DNA from: Alisma plantago-aquatica
Taxonomy: Eukaryota > Streptophyta > Magnoliopsida > Alismatales > Alismataceae
Direction: 5' to 3'
Length of the DNA stretch: 64,000 nt
Assembly (NCBI GenBank): GCA_963693085.1
Contig: OY856409.1
Span: 520,614,803-520,678,802 of the forward strand
Numbering within the stretch: position 1 is the first letter of the stretch; every line of letters begins with the position of its first letter. Below the pieces are notes generated by a model. That model saw only the letters and a list, made by a program, of their open reading frames with translations, made no database searches and was not told the DNA's origin. Below are positions 1-11,816 of this stretch, piece by piece. A program made the position numbers and the translations under genes.

Positions 1-203
1 AAACTCGAAGCAGCAAAATTAGTTGACTTGTTCCATTATCTAATCACAGGTTCGTTCTGGTAGGGAGGAATATTGAAATAGGAAATTATTGGACTATTGT
101 TTGCATGCGCGACTTGGCAACACGCGTTAGGTGAACGACCGTGAGTTTTGCCATATAGATACGGTACCACATCCCCATCTCGTATATACTCCATAGTCGA
201 CTC
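1..203 (+). promoter_or_regulatory. 5' flank of the DUF569 gene
   Basis: This stretch lies just upstream of the first gene and holds no ORF I can support. Short AT-rich words occur (ATATAGATA near 150, TATATACT near 183). The second is only about 20 bases from the ATG, too close to be that start's TATA box, so the transcription start is not resolved. It is labelled regulatory by position only. Confidence 0.3.
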
Positions 204-2700
204 ATGGATCGTTTCCAGAACGCCAAGGTGGTTCGCCTGCGGAGCCGCCACGACAAGTACCTGACGGCCGACGACGATGCCGAAGACGCCGTCCGGCAGA
301 ACCGGAGTGGGGCGTCACTTGAATCCAAGTGGGAGGTCGAGCTGGTGGACGGCAGGCCGGGCGTCATCCGGCTCAAGAGCTGCAGGTATAACCGGTACCT
401 GGCTGCATCGGGCAAGAGGTACCTTCTCGGTGCCACGGGCAGGAAGGTAGTCTTGCTGCCGCTCCCGCCAGGAGCGCCGCCGCAGAGCCTTGGGGAGTCC
501 GTCGAGTGGCAGCCCGTACGTGATGGTCCCACGCGTGTCAAGCTTCGGACTAGAACCGGAAGTTTCCTCCGTGCCAACGGGTTAGTAAAACCGTACGGGA
601 ATACCGTCACTCACGACAACCCGGACCGGACGTGGACGCAGGACTGGGTACTCTGGGAGGTGGACGTGGTCCAGGTAGCGGACAATAATGTCATCGATCA
701 GCGCCATGACGTGGTGGAGAGCGTGTCCCGCACTTCGTCCGTCGAAACTTCAGCACGTAGCACGCGCGTGTCTGCATCTTTTGAAAACAACGGTACTCCC
801 ACCGTTGACGAGCCAGAGTCTCCACTGAACAGCAACTCCACGGTTTCGTCTTCTCCTCCTCCATTGTCCGGCCCGCCTCCGGCTCCGTCCGTTAGAAATC
901 ACACGCCTCCATCCAACACCGTTCCCCCGGGCTTGTCCAGAAAGGAGGTATGTAAATTAGTAAATATATATATATATTCATGCAGCTGGTCCGAACTATA
1001 TATATATATAGAGTAGTTTTCCGGTTAATCTCAATACTTCTTACTAATGATTCTTTCAATTCTTCCTTCTGTACTGTGTAGTCAACCAGCGAGGGGCGAC
1101 GGATTACCTACTACTGCACTGACGACGACGGCGAGGTGGACGAAAGCTTGCCAAGCGGTTCCTTCCAATTCCACGGCTCTACAGCTCAGGAGCTCATCCA
1201 CGACGTAGAAAAAGAGGCTGAGCTGGATGGATTCATTCTCTGCAAACGCAGCGTCTTAAGCGACAGCCTGTACAGGATCCGCCTCAACCTCCCTCTCACG
1301 CCCGGTCATGAGCCCATGATTGTCTTCATCGTCCACCCCATGTCCAAAGGTCAGCCTTCTTATTTTATTACCGGCGACTCTTTTTCCGGTAAAGTAACTT
1401 ATTGATATCCCTTTTAACAACGATGTACTACTGTGTCTAGGTAGAATTATTGATATTGTTGTTAACTATGACATTACTGAGACATGTCTTAAGTACATAA
1501 TAGAATATTAGATACGAATACATATATATACAATTTGAACACATGGTCCAAGCTTTGGGATTGCTGCCCTAATGTGTCCTTATTAATTTTTTTCCCTCCA
1601 CACACTTCCCTATAGTTTTGGGAAATGGCGGAGCTAGAAAATCTGATCAAGGGGGGCACCACTAATGTAGAGTCTAAATTGGAGATACTAGGTAGGGCAC
1701 AATAGGTATTTTTTATTAAATTTCAGTCCATTTATACTTGATTATTGGTAAATTTGAAAACCTAGGTATGGCATGTGCCCACCCAACTACGTCACTGGTT
1801 TTGGGTAAATGAATGATAGAGATTTTTTTTTAAACACGGTCAGCAAGTTTGATGCAACAGATTTGGATACCCAGAACTTTTGGTTAATTCCCATTTAATA
1901 GTATGCGACTGCATTTGAGTAGAATGGCATTTAAGGAAGGGTGTGAAGGGATTGAAATTGAGCATCGTCTAACGTTCAAAATTTGAATCCGAATTTAGAT
2001 ACTTTGATTCCTCATCTAAGTTTAGACATTTTACTAATTGAACTCAACATAAATGGAACGAATGTTATCACTAGATTGAATATTTGAATCTCATAATTCC
2101 ATTGCTCATTAATGACGTTATACTCATATTCCTATAAGAAGAAGAAACTATTTCTAAGAATAATTATTTTTTGAAACCTTCTTTAACTAAAAACAAAGAA
2201 ACTAGGATCAACGAAACAACAATAACGTTCAACCAAAAGTGTTGATATAAATAGATACAGTAGGGTAATGGATATATGCCATTCTTAACAAATTTATCAT
2301 ATGTTTATGTATAGATTCTCTTTTATGTGTTAATAACATAAAAAGAATTGTACATAAGCTTAACAACTTGTAATAGAGCATTAAACCACTTGAAAATTCT
2401 AAAGCCTATATTGGCTAGTAAGAATCACCAACTCTTACTAAAAGGTCTTAACGATACCATTTCATAGCTCATTAGGTGCATTTTAGACATATTCTCATGG
2501 TCGTTTTAATAGTCTTGTATGTTCACCCCCTTTTAAACCTAGATTTAAGTAGGTATATATCAAATTATTTGTTCATATCTGCAAAGTATATATCGTAGCA
2601 GAAATTAATATCGATCTTGTACTTAGTGTTATCCTATATGCCAACTTGCTCATGCATTTGTTCCATCTCTTTGTATGCAGTGGCCAAAAGCATCTTGTAG
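204..2700 (+). CDS. DUF569 (fascin-like, beta-trefoil) protein, three exons: 204-947, 1082-1349, 2681-2700
   Basis: The first ATG opens MDRFQNAKVVRLRSRHDKYL, the typical start of plant DUF569 proteins, which have a fascin-like fold; their biochemical role is unknown. Exon 1 (248 codons) carries the DUF569 domain at about residues 1-150. It includes the YLAAS and SFLRANG strands and the TWTQDWVLWEV end, and then a Ser/Pro-rich linker. Exon 1 ends at AAAGGAG before GTATGT. Exon 2 starts after TGTGTAG, stays in phase and encodes RRITYYCTDDDGEV and a second conserved block ending VHPMSK. A donor after 1349 and an acceptor ending at 2680 join phase-correctly to a 20-base exon that reads VAKSIL and stops. 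The protein would have 343 residues. Exon 3 is inferred from splice signals and phase only; if it is unused, reading continues to a stop at 1403-1405. Exons are much more GC-rich than the introns. No neighbouring gene gives functional context. Confidence 0.8.
1623..1797. mobile_element. hAT-type MITE in intron 2 of the DUF569 gene
   Basis: A 175-bp insert is bounded by perfect 8-bp direct repeats GTTTTGGG (1615-1622 and 1798-1805). The right end read backwards is CAGTGACGTAGTTGGG, and the left end is AAATGGCGGAGCTAGA. These are imperfect terminal inverted repeats of the CAGTGGCGGAGCTAG type common in plant hAT elements. It has no coding capacity. The 8-bp duplication is the hAT hallmark. Confidence 0.75.
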
Positions 2701-3021
2701 AGTGAAGCACTGCCTCTATGATGTCTTCGATACGTACACTTGTACAAAAATTGTGGCACTTGGATCACCGGATCTACTACAAGTGAGTAAGTCGACTCAA
2801 TACATATTTTTCGATGAAACTAGTGTAAGGTTTGAAGTCATTTGTGCCAATAAATGTAGCTATTGGCTATGAGATATCAAATGTAAAGCAAAGGGTTGTT
2901 TGTGCCTCCCAAATATGCCGTCTTGAACTTGTTGTTCCAGTTGCGTTCCAGAAAATCCTTGTCACATATTTATCCAAAAATCTACTCCTAGAAAATTACA
3001 ATAGAGATTTTAAATGACACA
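2701..3021. other. Possible 3' UTR and intergenic sequence
   Basis: This AT-rich stretch follows the inferred stop at 2698-2700. A short reading frame (about 2675-2872) overlaps the inferred last exon but resembles no family I know. It could be the 3' UTR of the DUF569 gene. I see no other feature before the solo LTR. Confidence 0.35.
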
Positions 3022-3026
3022 TCTGA

Positions 3027-3897
3027 TGTTGGGGATGTTGTACCTATATGGTCTCGGATGTGACAAAAACTTATTACGAAGTTTTACCGACAAGCGTATA
3101 AACCCAAAGAAGAAACACCAGATTTAACGTGGAAAACTCTCCCCAAGACCAGGAGAGAAAAATCACGGGGCAATACCGACCAACAAGTACTATGTAATTA
3201 AGATTACAACTCAGTATGGATTTAATTACCCCTAATCCAGGTAGCCATTCTCATACAAGAACAAAGATGAGAAAGAAGAGAATCACACCTAGTGTGTACA
3301 AAACTTTCCTCTTTACTTGATTTCCTCACGAGGCCGATGTCATTGCTGGGGACTGCTTGATGTCATTGTGACCACTGACTGGGTCGAACTGTTGCTGCTA
3401 TGGAAACACTACTTCTGTAACCTCTAACTGCTACTTTACTTCAAGGAAAAGTCATTGACCCTCTCTTATCAACCAAGAGAGTTGCTCTATCAGTGCACCC
3501 AATGTGTCACTGACTATTAGTCGCTACTTCACTTCATAGTAAAGTTATTGACCCTCTCTTATTCAAGCAAGAGAGCTCCTCTGGTTGTTCTCGTTCTCTG
3601 GCACCTCTACCACAGAAGGCACCAACAAAAAACTGAAAGGATCACACCTCAACTAGTGGATGATCTTAATGGCCTCCCCCAGGGCCTCTGTTTATAGGCC
3701 TCCATGACATGTGATTGCAACTATGAATCTTTGTCTAACTCAAAGTCCAACTCCGAATTCAACTCCATGTTGCACATAGGAAACTATCTTCCTTCCCTTT
3801 TAGATTTGAATCCTATTAGGATTGGTAGAACAAGCCAACTCCTACTCAAGTCCAAATCCAATTAGGTTTGGGTCAAATCCTTTTCCTACTCCCAACA
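3027..3897 (-). mobile_element. Solo LTR of the Copia-1 family
   Basis: An 871-bp sequence starts TGTTGGGGATGTTGTACC and ends CTACTCCCAACA. It is flanked by the perfect 5-bp duplication TCTGA (3022-3026 and 3898-3902). It is co-linear with the LTRs at 4702-5621 and 56267-57134, sharing for example the repeated ACCCTCTCTTATC-AACCAAGAGAG stretch. With one LTR and intact target duplications it is a solo LTR, the usual result of LTR-LTR recombination. The minus orientation is taken from the full element of the same family. Confidence 0.9.
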
Positions 3898-4176
3898 TCT
3901 GAAACAGCAAGTCGGGAACAACACATATGAACTCATTTGTTATCATGCATACTATCTAACTCGTATTGATTATACAATTATATTGATTGATATTATGAAA
4001 AAAGTTCAGTTCTTGTGTAACTTTTTTTCAAAGAATGATATTGCAAAAATAGTAAATATGATTGTATTGAGATGACCACAAGTTATAACAAAGGTTGCAT
4101 AATTAGGAGTCTAGACATGTTAGCACCATGTATCCTTAGTATGTCTGGAATACATGTCCAATTTGACAAAATAAAC

Positions 4177-4255
<79 letters not shown>

Positions 4256-4701
4256 GTGTGTATGTGTGTGTGTGTATATATATATATATACTCACACACA
4301 GTAAGCCCATAGAGAAAGTAAGTCGTTTAGTCTTTTTTCCACATGTTGTTGCTTCGTTGTGCCTTTAATGACCATTGTGGTGGTGTAAGTTCATCTCAAC
4401 ACCGCATCTAGGCAGTAGCCACATGCAAGTGGGGTTGTCGCATCTGAGCAGCAGTAGGAGGACCTTCTTATTGGAGGAGGATGTGGTCGTTGAGAAGGAA
4501 GATGATTAGGAATTGGAATGAGATGACAGCTTACACAGATTCTTCCTAGGAGTTGTTGAATCAAACTTTGTAGATGAACAAGAAGCATAGTAGGACCACC
4601 TCCCAGTGCCATTGTAGACTAAAGAAAAGGATACCACTGAGGAGGAGGAGGATGAAGCAGATCTTGCATTCCCCAAAAATTAAAGAGCCATCACTGCTCT
4701 G
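3898..4701. repeat. Spacer with a (TG)n microsatellite at about 4183-4278
   Basis: This interval between two LTRs of one family has no gene. It contains a long TG dinucleotide run followed by a short TA run. About 100 bases near 4045-4150 resemble 58303-58410 in the same orientation (both carry AGGARTCTAGACATG). Short frames across the TG run are low-complexity artefacts. Confidence 0.7.
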
Positions 4702-5621
4702 TGTTGGGGATGTTGTACCGATACAGTACCAGATGTGACAAGAATTTGTTGCGGAAGTGTAACCGACAAATGTATAAACCCGAAGAAGAAATACCAAATT
4801 TAACGTGAAAAACTCTCCTAAAGACGAGAAGAGAAAAATTACAGGGCAATACCGGCCAACAAGTACTATGTAATCATGATTACAACTCACACCTTTCAGA
4901 TTTAATTATCCCTAGCTAGATCTGGTTACCCCCCTCCACACGAGGACAAAGATGAGGAAGAAGAGAATCACACCCAATGTATACAAAACCTTCCTCTTTA
5001 CTTGATCTCCTCATAACGATGTTTTCATTGCTAGGAACTGCCTGATGTCGTGGTGACCGCTGACTGAGTTGGACATATTGTTTCTATGGAAACACTATGT
5101 CTGTAACTACTAATAGTAACTTTTCTTCAAGATAAAGTCATTAGCCTATGTCTGTAACTACTAACAATAACTTTGCTTCAAGATAAAGTCATTAGCCCTC
5201 TCTTATCAACCAAGAAAACTTCTCTTTCGGTGCATCCAATGTGCCACCGACTGTCATCAAATATTTTGCTCTATGATAGAGTTGTTGACCCTCTCTTATC
5301 AACCAAGAGAGTTCCTCCAATTATTTTTGTTCTTTGGTGCTTCTACCATAGAAGGCACCAACAAGTAACTGGAGGGATCACACCAACAGATGGGGTGTCT
5401 CAATGTCCTCCCCTAGGGCCTTTGTTTATAGGCCTTCATGATATGTGATTGCTAATAGGAATCCTTATCCAAGTCTAAGTCTAACTCCATATTGCACATT
5501 GGGAACCATCTTCTTTCCCTTTTAGATTTGACTTCTATCCGGATTGGTAAACACATACCAACTCCTACTCAAGTCCAAATCCAACTCAGACATGGGCCAG
5601 AATCATTTTCCTTTCCCAACA
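4702..5621 (-). repeat. Copia-1 3' LTR
   Basis: This 920-bp LTR starts TGTTGGGGATG and ends TTTCCCAACA on the plus strand. It pairs with the LTR at 56267-57134. On the minus strand it is directly preceded by a purine-rich tract. Confidence 0.9.
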
Positions 5622-5636
5622 ATCTCTCCCTCTAGT
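5622..5636 (-). other. Copia-1 polypurine tract
   Basis: On the minus strand this reads ACTAGAGGGAGAGAT directly before the LTR start TGTTGGG. This is the usual position and composition of the plus-strand primer of an LTR element. Confidence 0.8.
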
Positions 5637-5639
5637 TCA

Positions 5640-6398
5640 TGAGGGATATGTTGTCTTTAGAAATCATCTGGAGTATCTTGTAAACCCTACCACCACGTGT
5701 GATGGATCCATTCTCCTCAACATGTCAGCATCTTGTCGTTTTAATCCATCTTCTTAAAGTCTTGTCCTGACTTCACTTTGTTCCCAAGCAATTGAGAGCA
5801 AGTATCCTAGCAGCACCACTTCTCTCTTCATACCCACACCTAGAACTTTTTTGGCCCCCTATGATCGATCAATCGAGCCATCCTGCATAAAAACCTTATT
5901 TCCGACCTTATGTACCAAGGCTCAGAAACCCTTTGATGATGTTCCCATGGTCTTTGACTAAAGCCCTTGGAAACTAGTCGGGCTTTGTATCAAATGTCAT
6001 TGTTGTTTTTATCTCTATATCTCGTAGTCCCACTTGTAATATAGTACTCTTCAGCCCTAGTGAACCGCCACAATCTCATAGGTATCATTCTTCTGAAAAG
6101 AAGGCATCCCCTCTTGCATCACATGATGTCATTGTGCTCTAGATTTATGAGTTTTTGCCTCCTAAAAAGTCATTGGCTCCACCTAATCAATAAGGAGAAT
6201 AAACTGAGATGTTAGATATTTGGATGAAAGAAGACAAGCTCTGTCATACTTGCACATATGCTACTCTGAGGACTATGCCTAGTGATGATCTTGCTCCCCA
6301 TGTCTAGATGTCTCTAATTTTGAGTTAAACCACTCAAGTCTTCATCAGAAACGGAAATACTTGATGAGATATCATTCTCGTGCTCAGGGTGATCATGC
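5640..6398 (-). pseudogene. Copia-1 linker and reverse-transcriptase remnant
   Basis: The minus strand continues the Copia-1 polyprotein in broken frames. A Ser/Asp/Glu-rich linker containing ENDISSSISVSDEDLSG is followed by a piece of reverse transcriptase with YKARLVSKGF. A later piece, KKVLGVGMKREV, resembles the segment before RNase H. The palm motif and most of RT and RNase H are absent, so a large internal deletion occurred. The linker is the direct continuation of the integrase end at 31154 once the inserts between are removed. Confidence 0.7.
6364..6398. repeat. 34-35 bp direct duplication flanking the palindrome (left copy)
   Basis: This copy starts ATGAGATATCATT and ends GGTGATCATGC. 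It recurs in the same orientation at 28651-28685 with two differences. It is Copia-1 sequence and encodes part of the linker, so it marks the target of the palindrome insertion rather than part of the arms. Confidence 0.8.
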
Positions 6399-6418
6399 CA
6401 AAAAAAAATGGGATTTGA

Positions 6419-7316
6419 TTAGCAAAAGATAGGACCGATTAAGGATCTGAATAGAGACAGAGATAATGCATATGGGGGCAGTAAACATGGTTGTTTGGTA
6501 GCAGTGAAGAGTGATGGGTGACTGCTCGTAGTACACAGCAACAATTGACCTGGGGACCAGGATGATGAGATGTCGGTTGAAGAGTGCGATCGTCGGTTGG
6601 GGATATGGTTGATGGATGAAGAGGCAGAAACTCTGCAGCAGAAGGACACGGCAGCGGAAATAATGATTGTGATGGTTTCGGCGGGGATGTCTACTGATAG
6701 AAAGTTGTTGTGCAACAACTAGTATTGCCACTGCGGTAGATGGCGGCTACTGGAGACAGCCGGCGGAAGAGGGCCGATAGTGCCTGGATTGGCTGGATGT
6801 GACTACAGCAGTGGCGGGTGGCTGCGGATAGGCCGACGACAGTGTCGGTGTTGTTGTTTCCTGCGGCGGTGATGGCTTTTGGAGGTCAGCGCCAGGGTTG
6901 TCGTGGATGGCAGCTGACGATGGCAATACTCTTTGCAGATGGGCAGTGCAGATGTTGATGATAACATTGTTGTTTACTGGTGGCAGCGTGGATAGCTACG
7001 GCTGCCTTGGGCCGACGGCAGCAGCTATTGCTGCTGGTTGCAGTGGCTAGCGGCAGATGGAGGAGGTGATGGTGGCATTGGATATTACTGTCGGATATGG
7101 CAGCTATAGAGTAGTTATGAAAGGGAAGAAATAGTCATGTAGGCCGGATTTTCCTAGCAGGCAGCCGACCTAAGCCACGGTAGGCGAGTACTCCCCTTCA
7201 GTTGTTGTCTTGGAGAGAGGCGGCGGCCAGCCTGGGGCTGTGTTCTTCGGCGGCTAGGAGAGGAGGGAAGCGGAGGCGGCTAGGGTTCCCTCAGGAGAAA
7301 ACACACTCTGGTACCA
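6419..7316 (-). other. Copia leader next to the 187-bp LTR, left arm
   Basis: Read on the minus strand this follows the LTR and primer site. It is GC-rich, low in complexity, and contains Ala/Ser/Thr-rich frames without a recognisable domain. The right-arm partner is split into 16943-17062 and 27855-28650 by the tandem array. I regard it as untranslated leader and possible gag start, not as a gene. Confidence 0.5.
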
Positions 7317-7503
7317 TGTGAAATAATATTGTATTGAATGCAATGGTATTAGATGATTACAAGACTGGACGCCCTCTCCTTTATATAGGAGAGGGGAGAA
7401 ACCCTGAGACTTGTGTCCCAAGTAATCTAAACGGGCCGAGACACTAAAGGCCCACTAACTAATTAACTTATTAACTAAATAGGCTAATATAGACTCTTTA
7501 ACA
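7317..7503 (-). repeat. 187-bp Copia-type LTR, left arm
   Basis: On the minus strand it runs TGTTAAAGAGTCTATA to TTATTTCACA and contains TATATAAAGG near its middle as a TATA box. It is followed on the minus strand by TGGTACCAGAGTGT, a variant of the tRNA-Met primer site. The right-arm partner is 16743-16929. Confidence 0.75.
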
Positions 7504-9990
7504 GTAATAATTGATCAATCTACAATAGAATAAAAATATTTGTAAAAGTATTTTTCCTTAGAAATCAGTACACATGATTTTGACATTTTACTTCTTTTGA
7601 TCTTTTTTCTACATGGTGTTAATGTTTGTTTGTTAAATTAGAGTTTTCTTATTTCCATGTTTTAATAAATGGTAAATTTCCTCAAATTTGTAGAAAATGA
7701 TGTAGAGGTTATGCATATGTGGTTCAGTTCAAAATTTGTCGCTTTACTTGTCAATCTCTTTAACATAAACTACACTTTTTCTTTGGCCCTCCACCCTATT
7801 GCACTATTGGTTACCATTATCTCTTACAATTTGATGAATGCCCATCTGTTGATCTTTGACGACTCATTCCTGAACCAAGCTAAGAAAATAACATGATTAC
7901 ATCTTACGCAAAAGTTTGACTGTGCTTCAAATGACATCAAATATGATGGCAGTTGTGTTTAGCATTCTATGCTTATAAAGATGAGCCTATCAAGGTGGTC
8001 TTGGATTCAAGATCAAAATGATGATAACTCATATAACCAAACGATAAGATCATTTTTGAAAATTATGTAGATCATCATATCATTTGTGCTTATTCTGTTG
8101 TCAAGATAACATTGGAATTTGATAGAAGAGCAATCTACCAACTCGCTTCGACTCAAATGAATGGGTACTTGTAGATCTAAATTTACAAGATGAAAACCCC
8201 TTTGTTTTATGTGGATTCTTGGCAATAAGAGTGAGAATTTTGTTGGAGAGTAGCCTACCAACTTTGTGCTAACTGCTAATGTTGTTGTACTCTTAAACAA
8301 ATGAAATATATGGTACTCTATTTTCATTGTAATTCTATGCAGTCATAACAACCAGCCTATTGTTTATTTTAAAATCTTTATACAGAACTAACAAGACCCA
8401 ATCTAACAATATCCGATCTCTTTTTTGTATAGGGAGCTGTAATAGATTGCATATTAGGAGAAATAGTTCACAGCAAATGTATGTGACACCTATTGATTAT
8501 GTCTTGTACATAGGCCACTTTCTTGGAAAGGTAAGTTACACATGAAAAATGAATATCTTATCATTGTGGCCTATATCTACAACTTGTTTTTTCAACTATT
8601 GATAATTTATTTTTTAACCATTTATTGAAGAAACTATAATAGACCATTAGTGTGATCTTTTAGACATCTAGGACTGTACGGTTGTGGTTGGAAGTGACTT
8701 TATTGAATATCTATACTATGCTCATATATTTAAGAGTCTAGTTGCTTAATAATGATTGGAACTCCAATGTGTTGATTATATAACATTGGTAACACATCCA
8801 TGGACACTGGAAGAACTTCATGGTTTCTACCTTCATTCAACTACTAATATTTGGCTATTTCTCTAACCACTATATACAAGTCAATGATAAGAATATTATG
8901 TAACCATTAGTGAAACTAGTGATATTGCCTCTAAGGCTCTAACATGGTATAAGATGTTAACTTCATATTCAACTGTTGAGGTGAGAACTGGAAGTTTGTT
9001 GAAATTAAGGGGAACTTCTTGAAGAAGTTTGGTGCCCACTTGGATGAACCTTTTATGTGATCTTTCTAAGAAGACTGTGTGGTAGAGAATTTGATGAAAA
9101 TATATATATAATAATGATATAAACATCATACAAGTGTTGTCTAACACAATGTAACAAGACATGGCTCTATTGGTTTACAACATCTTATACCCCAATATAC
9201 TTGGTCAACAAGTTACAATTTGCTATGATTCATTATACAACACAATTTCAAAGTCAAAGCTTAAAATAAAAAATTGAATACTTCAACAATCGGGTGCAGT
9301 GATACATATGCAAGGAGTTTTGACACAACAACGCCCAGTTCCGTGGAAAGACATGCAGGGGTTTCCATATCTTAGATGGGTGTGGGTAAAGAAGCTAGTC
9401 CCACTGCATCCATAGTCACAAATTCGGTATTTGGGATAGCTTCGGTTGAGTTGAAAAGTTTCGAATTTACAATTATGCGGGAAAATGGGTAAAAAGTAGT
9501 CAACGTACGGTAAAAGTATGATCAACTATTCAGGAAAGAGTCAAGAAAAAATTGGAGGAGATATACATATATTGCATATAGATGTAATGCATATAAATGT
9601 TTCCCACATATATATGTACATATATATTACATACATATTACATAACTGATACTTACATATACATATACATATACATATCTTACATACATACACACACATA
9701 TACACTCCAACTAACTTAGAGTCTTAATCCATATAATACGGGAAAAGAACATAAAGAAAAAACATTAAACGTGATTAATTCACAAAAAATACGGGAATGG
9801 TACTTAATATTCAGGAATTAGGATTTATTTGGGAGTTTCATACGTCTAGGGAAAAATCGCATTTTAAATGTGACTTTTTCAAAAAGTCAAAGTATATTGT
9901 GACTATTGTTGCATCATTGCTAGAATGTAGTGAAAAATGTGCAAGGACAACATCTTCAACGGAGGCAGGTGAAGAAGTAAGTTCAAGAAA
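7504..9990. other. Unidentified sequence, left arm
   Basis: I do not recognise this 2.5-kb stretch. It is AT-rich with several 60-104-codon frames that recur in the other arm (for example near 7669-7896, 8013-8327 and 8896-9162). None matches a family I know. One piece (8434-8530) is bounded by GTATAG and GTAAGT, so it looks like an exon, but its frame is not convincing. A run of TA/CA repeats lies at about 9595-9700. Confidence 0.5.
9283..9525 (-). other. Cysteine-rich short ORF conserved in both arms, left copy
   Basis: This 80-codon frame contains CDYGCSGTSFFTHTH and TGRCCVKTPCICITAPDC. The right-arm copy (within 14548-15015) keeps the same frame and nearly all cysteines. The pattern faintly recalls the galacturonan-binding domain of wall-associated kinases. 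No signal peptide, kinase or partner domain follows, so this is not a functional call. Confidence 0.25.
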
Positions 9991-9994
9991 AAAG

Positions 9995-11190
9995 GAATAG
10001 AGTTGGATGTTGGAATATTGGCTCTTTGACAGAAAGTCTTTGGAAATAGTAGATACCATTATCAAAAGAAAAGCCAATATAGCTTGCTTACAAGAAACTA
10101 AGTGGACAAAGAACGATACAGAGAGATTGGAGACACGGTGTATAAAATATTGTATACAAGTATTAATAAACATAGAAATGGCATAGACATTATTGTAGAT
10201 AAGATGTGGTCAAGATCGCAAGGATGGGTGGTAGAATCATAGCTATCAATGTTATTCTTGGGAGAATTTTTTCAACATTATTAGGGCTTGTGGCCCTCAA
10301 GTTGTCTTTAGTGAGGAGGCTAAGAAAGATTTTTGGGATGTTATGGATGAATTGATGGAGGGATTACCGATAGAGGAAAAGATTATTATTAGGAATGATT
10401 TAAATGCCATGTGTGGAGTAGCAATGCTGGAATGAGAGAGTTCATCGTGGTTTTGGATATGACAGTAGAAATGGAGAAGGAGAGAGGATATTAGATTTTT
10501 TAGATGCATATGATATGATTTTGGCAAGCACCCATTTCAAGAAAAGAGAATCTCATAAGATTACTTTCAAGAGTGGGTCCCGTTCTAGTCAAATTGATTA
10601 TTTCCTTATGAGGGGTGGATCATAAAGTATGCAAGGAGTGTAAAGTGATTCTTGGCGAAGAACTCACCACCCAACTTAGGTTGGTGGTTTTGGATATTAA
10701 CATGAAGATCAATAATGGCAAGCATCACAGAAACCAAGATAGAATGATCAAGTGGTGGAATCTTAAAGGAGAAAAGAAATTAACTGTTCATGATAAACTC
10801 ATCAAGGAGGGAACCTGAAACTTGGAATCCACAGGTTGTGGGCCTCCACATAATGAAATTTGGTGGTGGAATGATGAAGTACAAAAAGTTGTTAAACTAA
10901 AAAGGGAGATCTATAGAAGCTTGCCCAAATCTCAAGATGAAGTAAATTTTCAGAGATACAAGCAAGCAAAGATAAAAGGTTGTTCAGGAGGCAAGGTGTA
11001 GATACTTTGATGATATTTATGAGAAGTTGGACACAAGAGAAGGGATTTTTTATATAAAATGACTCGTATAAGAGAGAGGAAAGGAAGAGACTTGGTCAAG
11101 TTAAATTAATCAAGAATGAAGATAGTAGAGTGCTAGAGAAGGATGATGATATTAAGAACCAATGGGGAAATTACTTTGGTACATATATAT
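9995..11190 (+). pseudogene. RTE-type LINE endonuclease fragment, left arm
   Basis: Plus-strand frames, shifted several times, give LEYWLFDRKSLEIVDTIIKR, ANIACLQETKWT, EEKIIIRNDLNAMCGV and finally DDDIKNQWGNYFGTY. These follow the order of the apurinic endonuclease of plant RTE-like LINEs (often labelled craniofacial development protein 2-like), including the LQETKW segment. The reverse transcriptase is missing. Its orientation is opposite to the adjacent Copia fragment. The right-arm copy is about 13070-14245. Confidence 0.75.
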
Positions 11191-11816
11191 AGCAAAAATA
11201 GCAGTAGTAAAACAGGAAAAGCTAGCACCAAGATTAGTTGTAGAGAAGAAATTATTAATCAGATGTTGAGTGCATGAATGGACACCTTTCCTTTGACTAA
11301 TGGGAAGATGTGGGTCATAAGTTACATAGGAGGTGTGGTGATATGCCAACGAAGGAGTTGGTTGTTGAGGGGCCATGGAGGGGACTGTAACCTTAGATCT
11401 TCTCTTTTACACCTTGATAGGAGGGGAAAGACCTTTAGTTGCATTAGTGGGATCACGTTCTACCACTTGAGGCAGGGGAGTGGGATCCAACAAATCACTC
11501 GATAAAGCATACCCCTTTTTAGAGTAGTACATGTGTTCAAAAAAAGATGGCAACCACACTAAGAAACCATTGTCTTTTGGCAGGACCATAACACTAAAAT
11601 CCTTTTTGAGTTCATGAATATCCCAAAAAACACTTAGGGGAAGGGGTCAAGTTTAGATATCCTGGGGTGAAGATTCTTAACAAAAAAAGTGATGATAAAG
11701 ATGTGTGGTGGTACAAAAAACAAAGGTGCATCGGGATATAGAAGAGAGAAAGGGACTTGATTGTGCAGAACAGAAGAAGGCATACAGTTAATTAAGTAGT
11801 ACACAGTAGAAATCAT
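11180..11816 (-). pseudogene. Copia integrase C-terminal fragment, left arm
   Basis: The minus strand reads ISTVYYLINCMPSSVLHNQV then PFSLLYPDAPLFFVPPHIF, the end of a Copia integrase core. A Pro/Ser-rich linker with TPLPQVVERDPTNA and LAYHHTSY follows. Several stops interrupt it. It is not part of Copia-1, whose integrase is at 31154-31851. The right-arm partner is 12421-13060. Confidence 0.8.

Noticed and set aside
4072..4368. 98-codon frame with a long Cys-Val run
   Set aside because: It is a translation of the (TG)n microsatellite.
6393..6731. 112-codon minus frame as a host gene
   Set aside because: It overlaps the Copia leader in the palindrome, is low in complexity and starts in the flanking duplication.
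9283..9525. Wall-associated kinase extracellular domain
   Set aside because: Only a loose Cys pattern is shared. No kinase or signal peptide follows in the right orientation.
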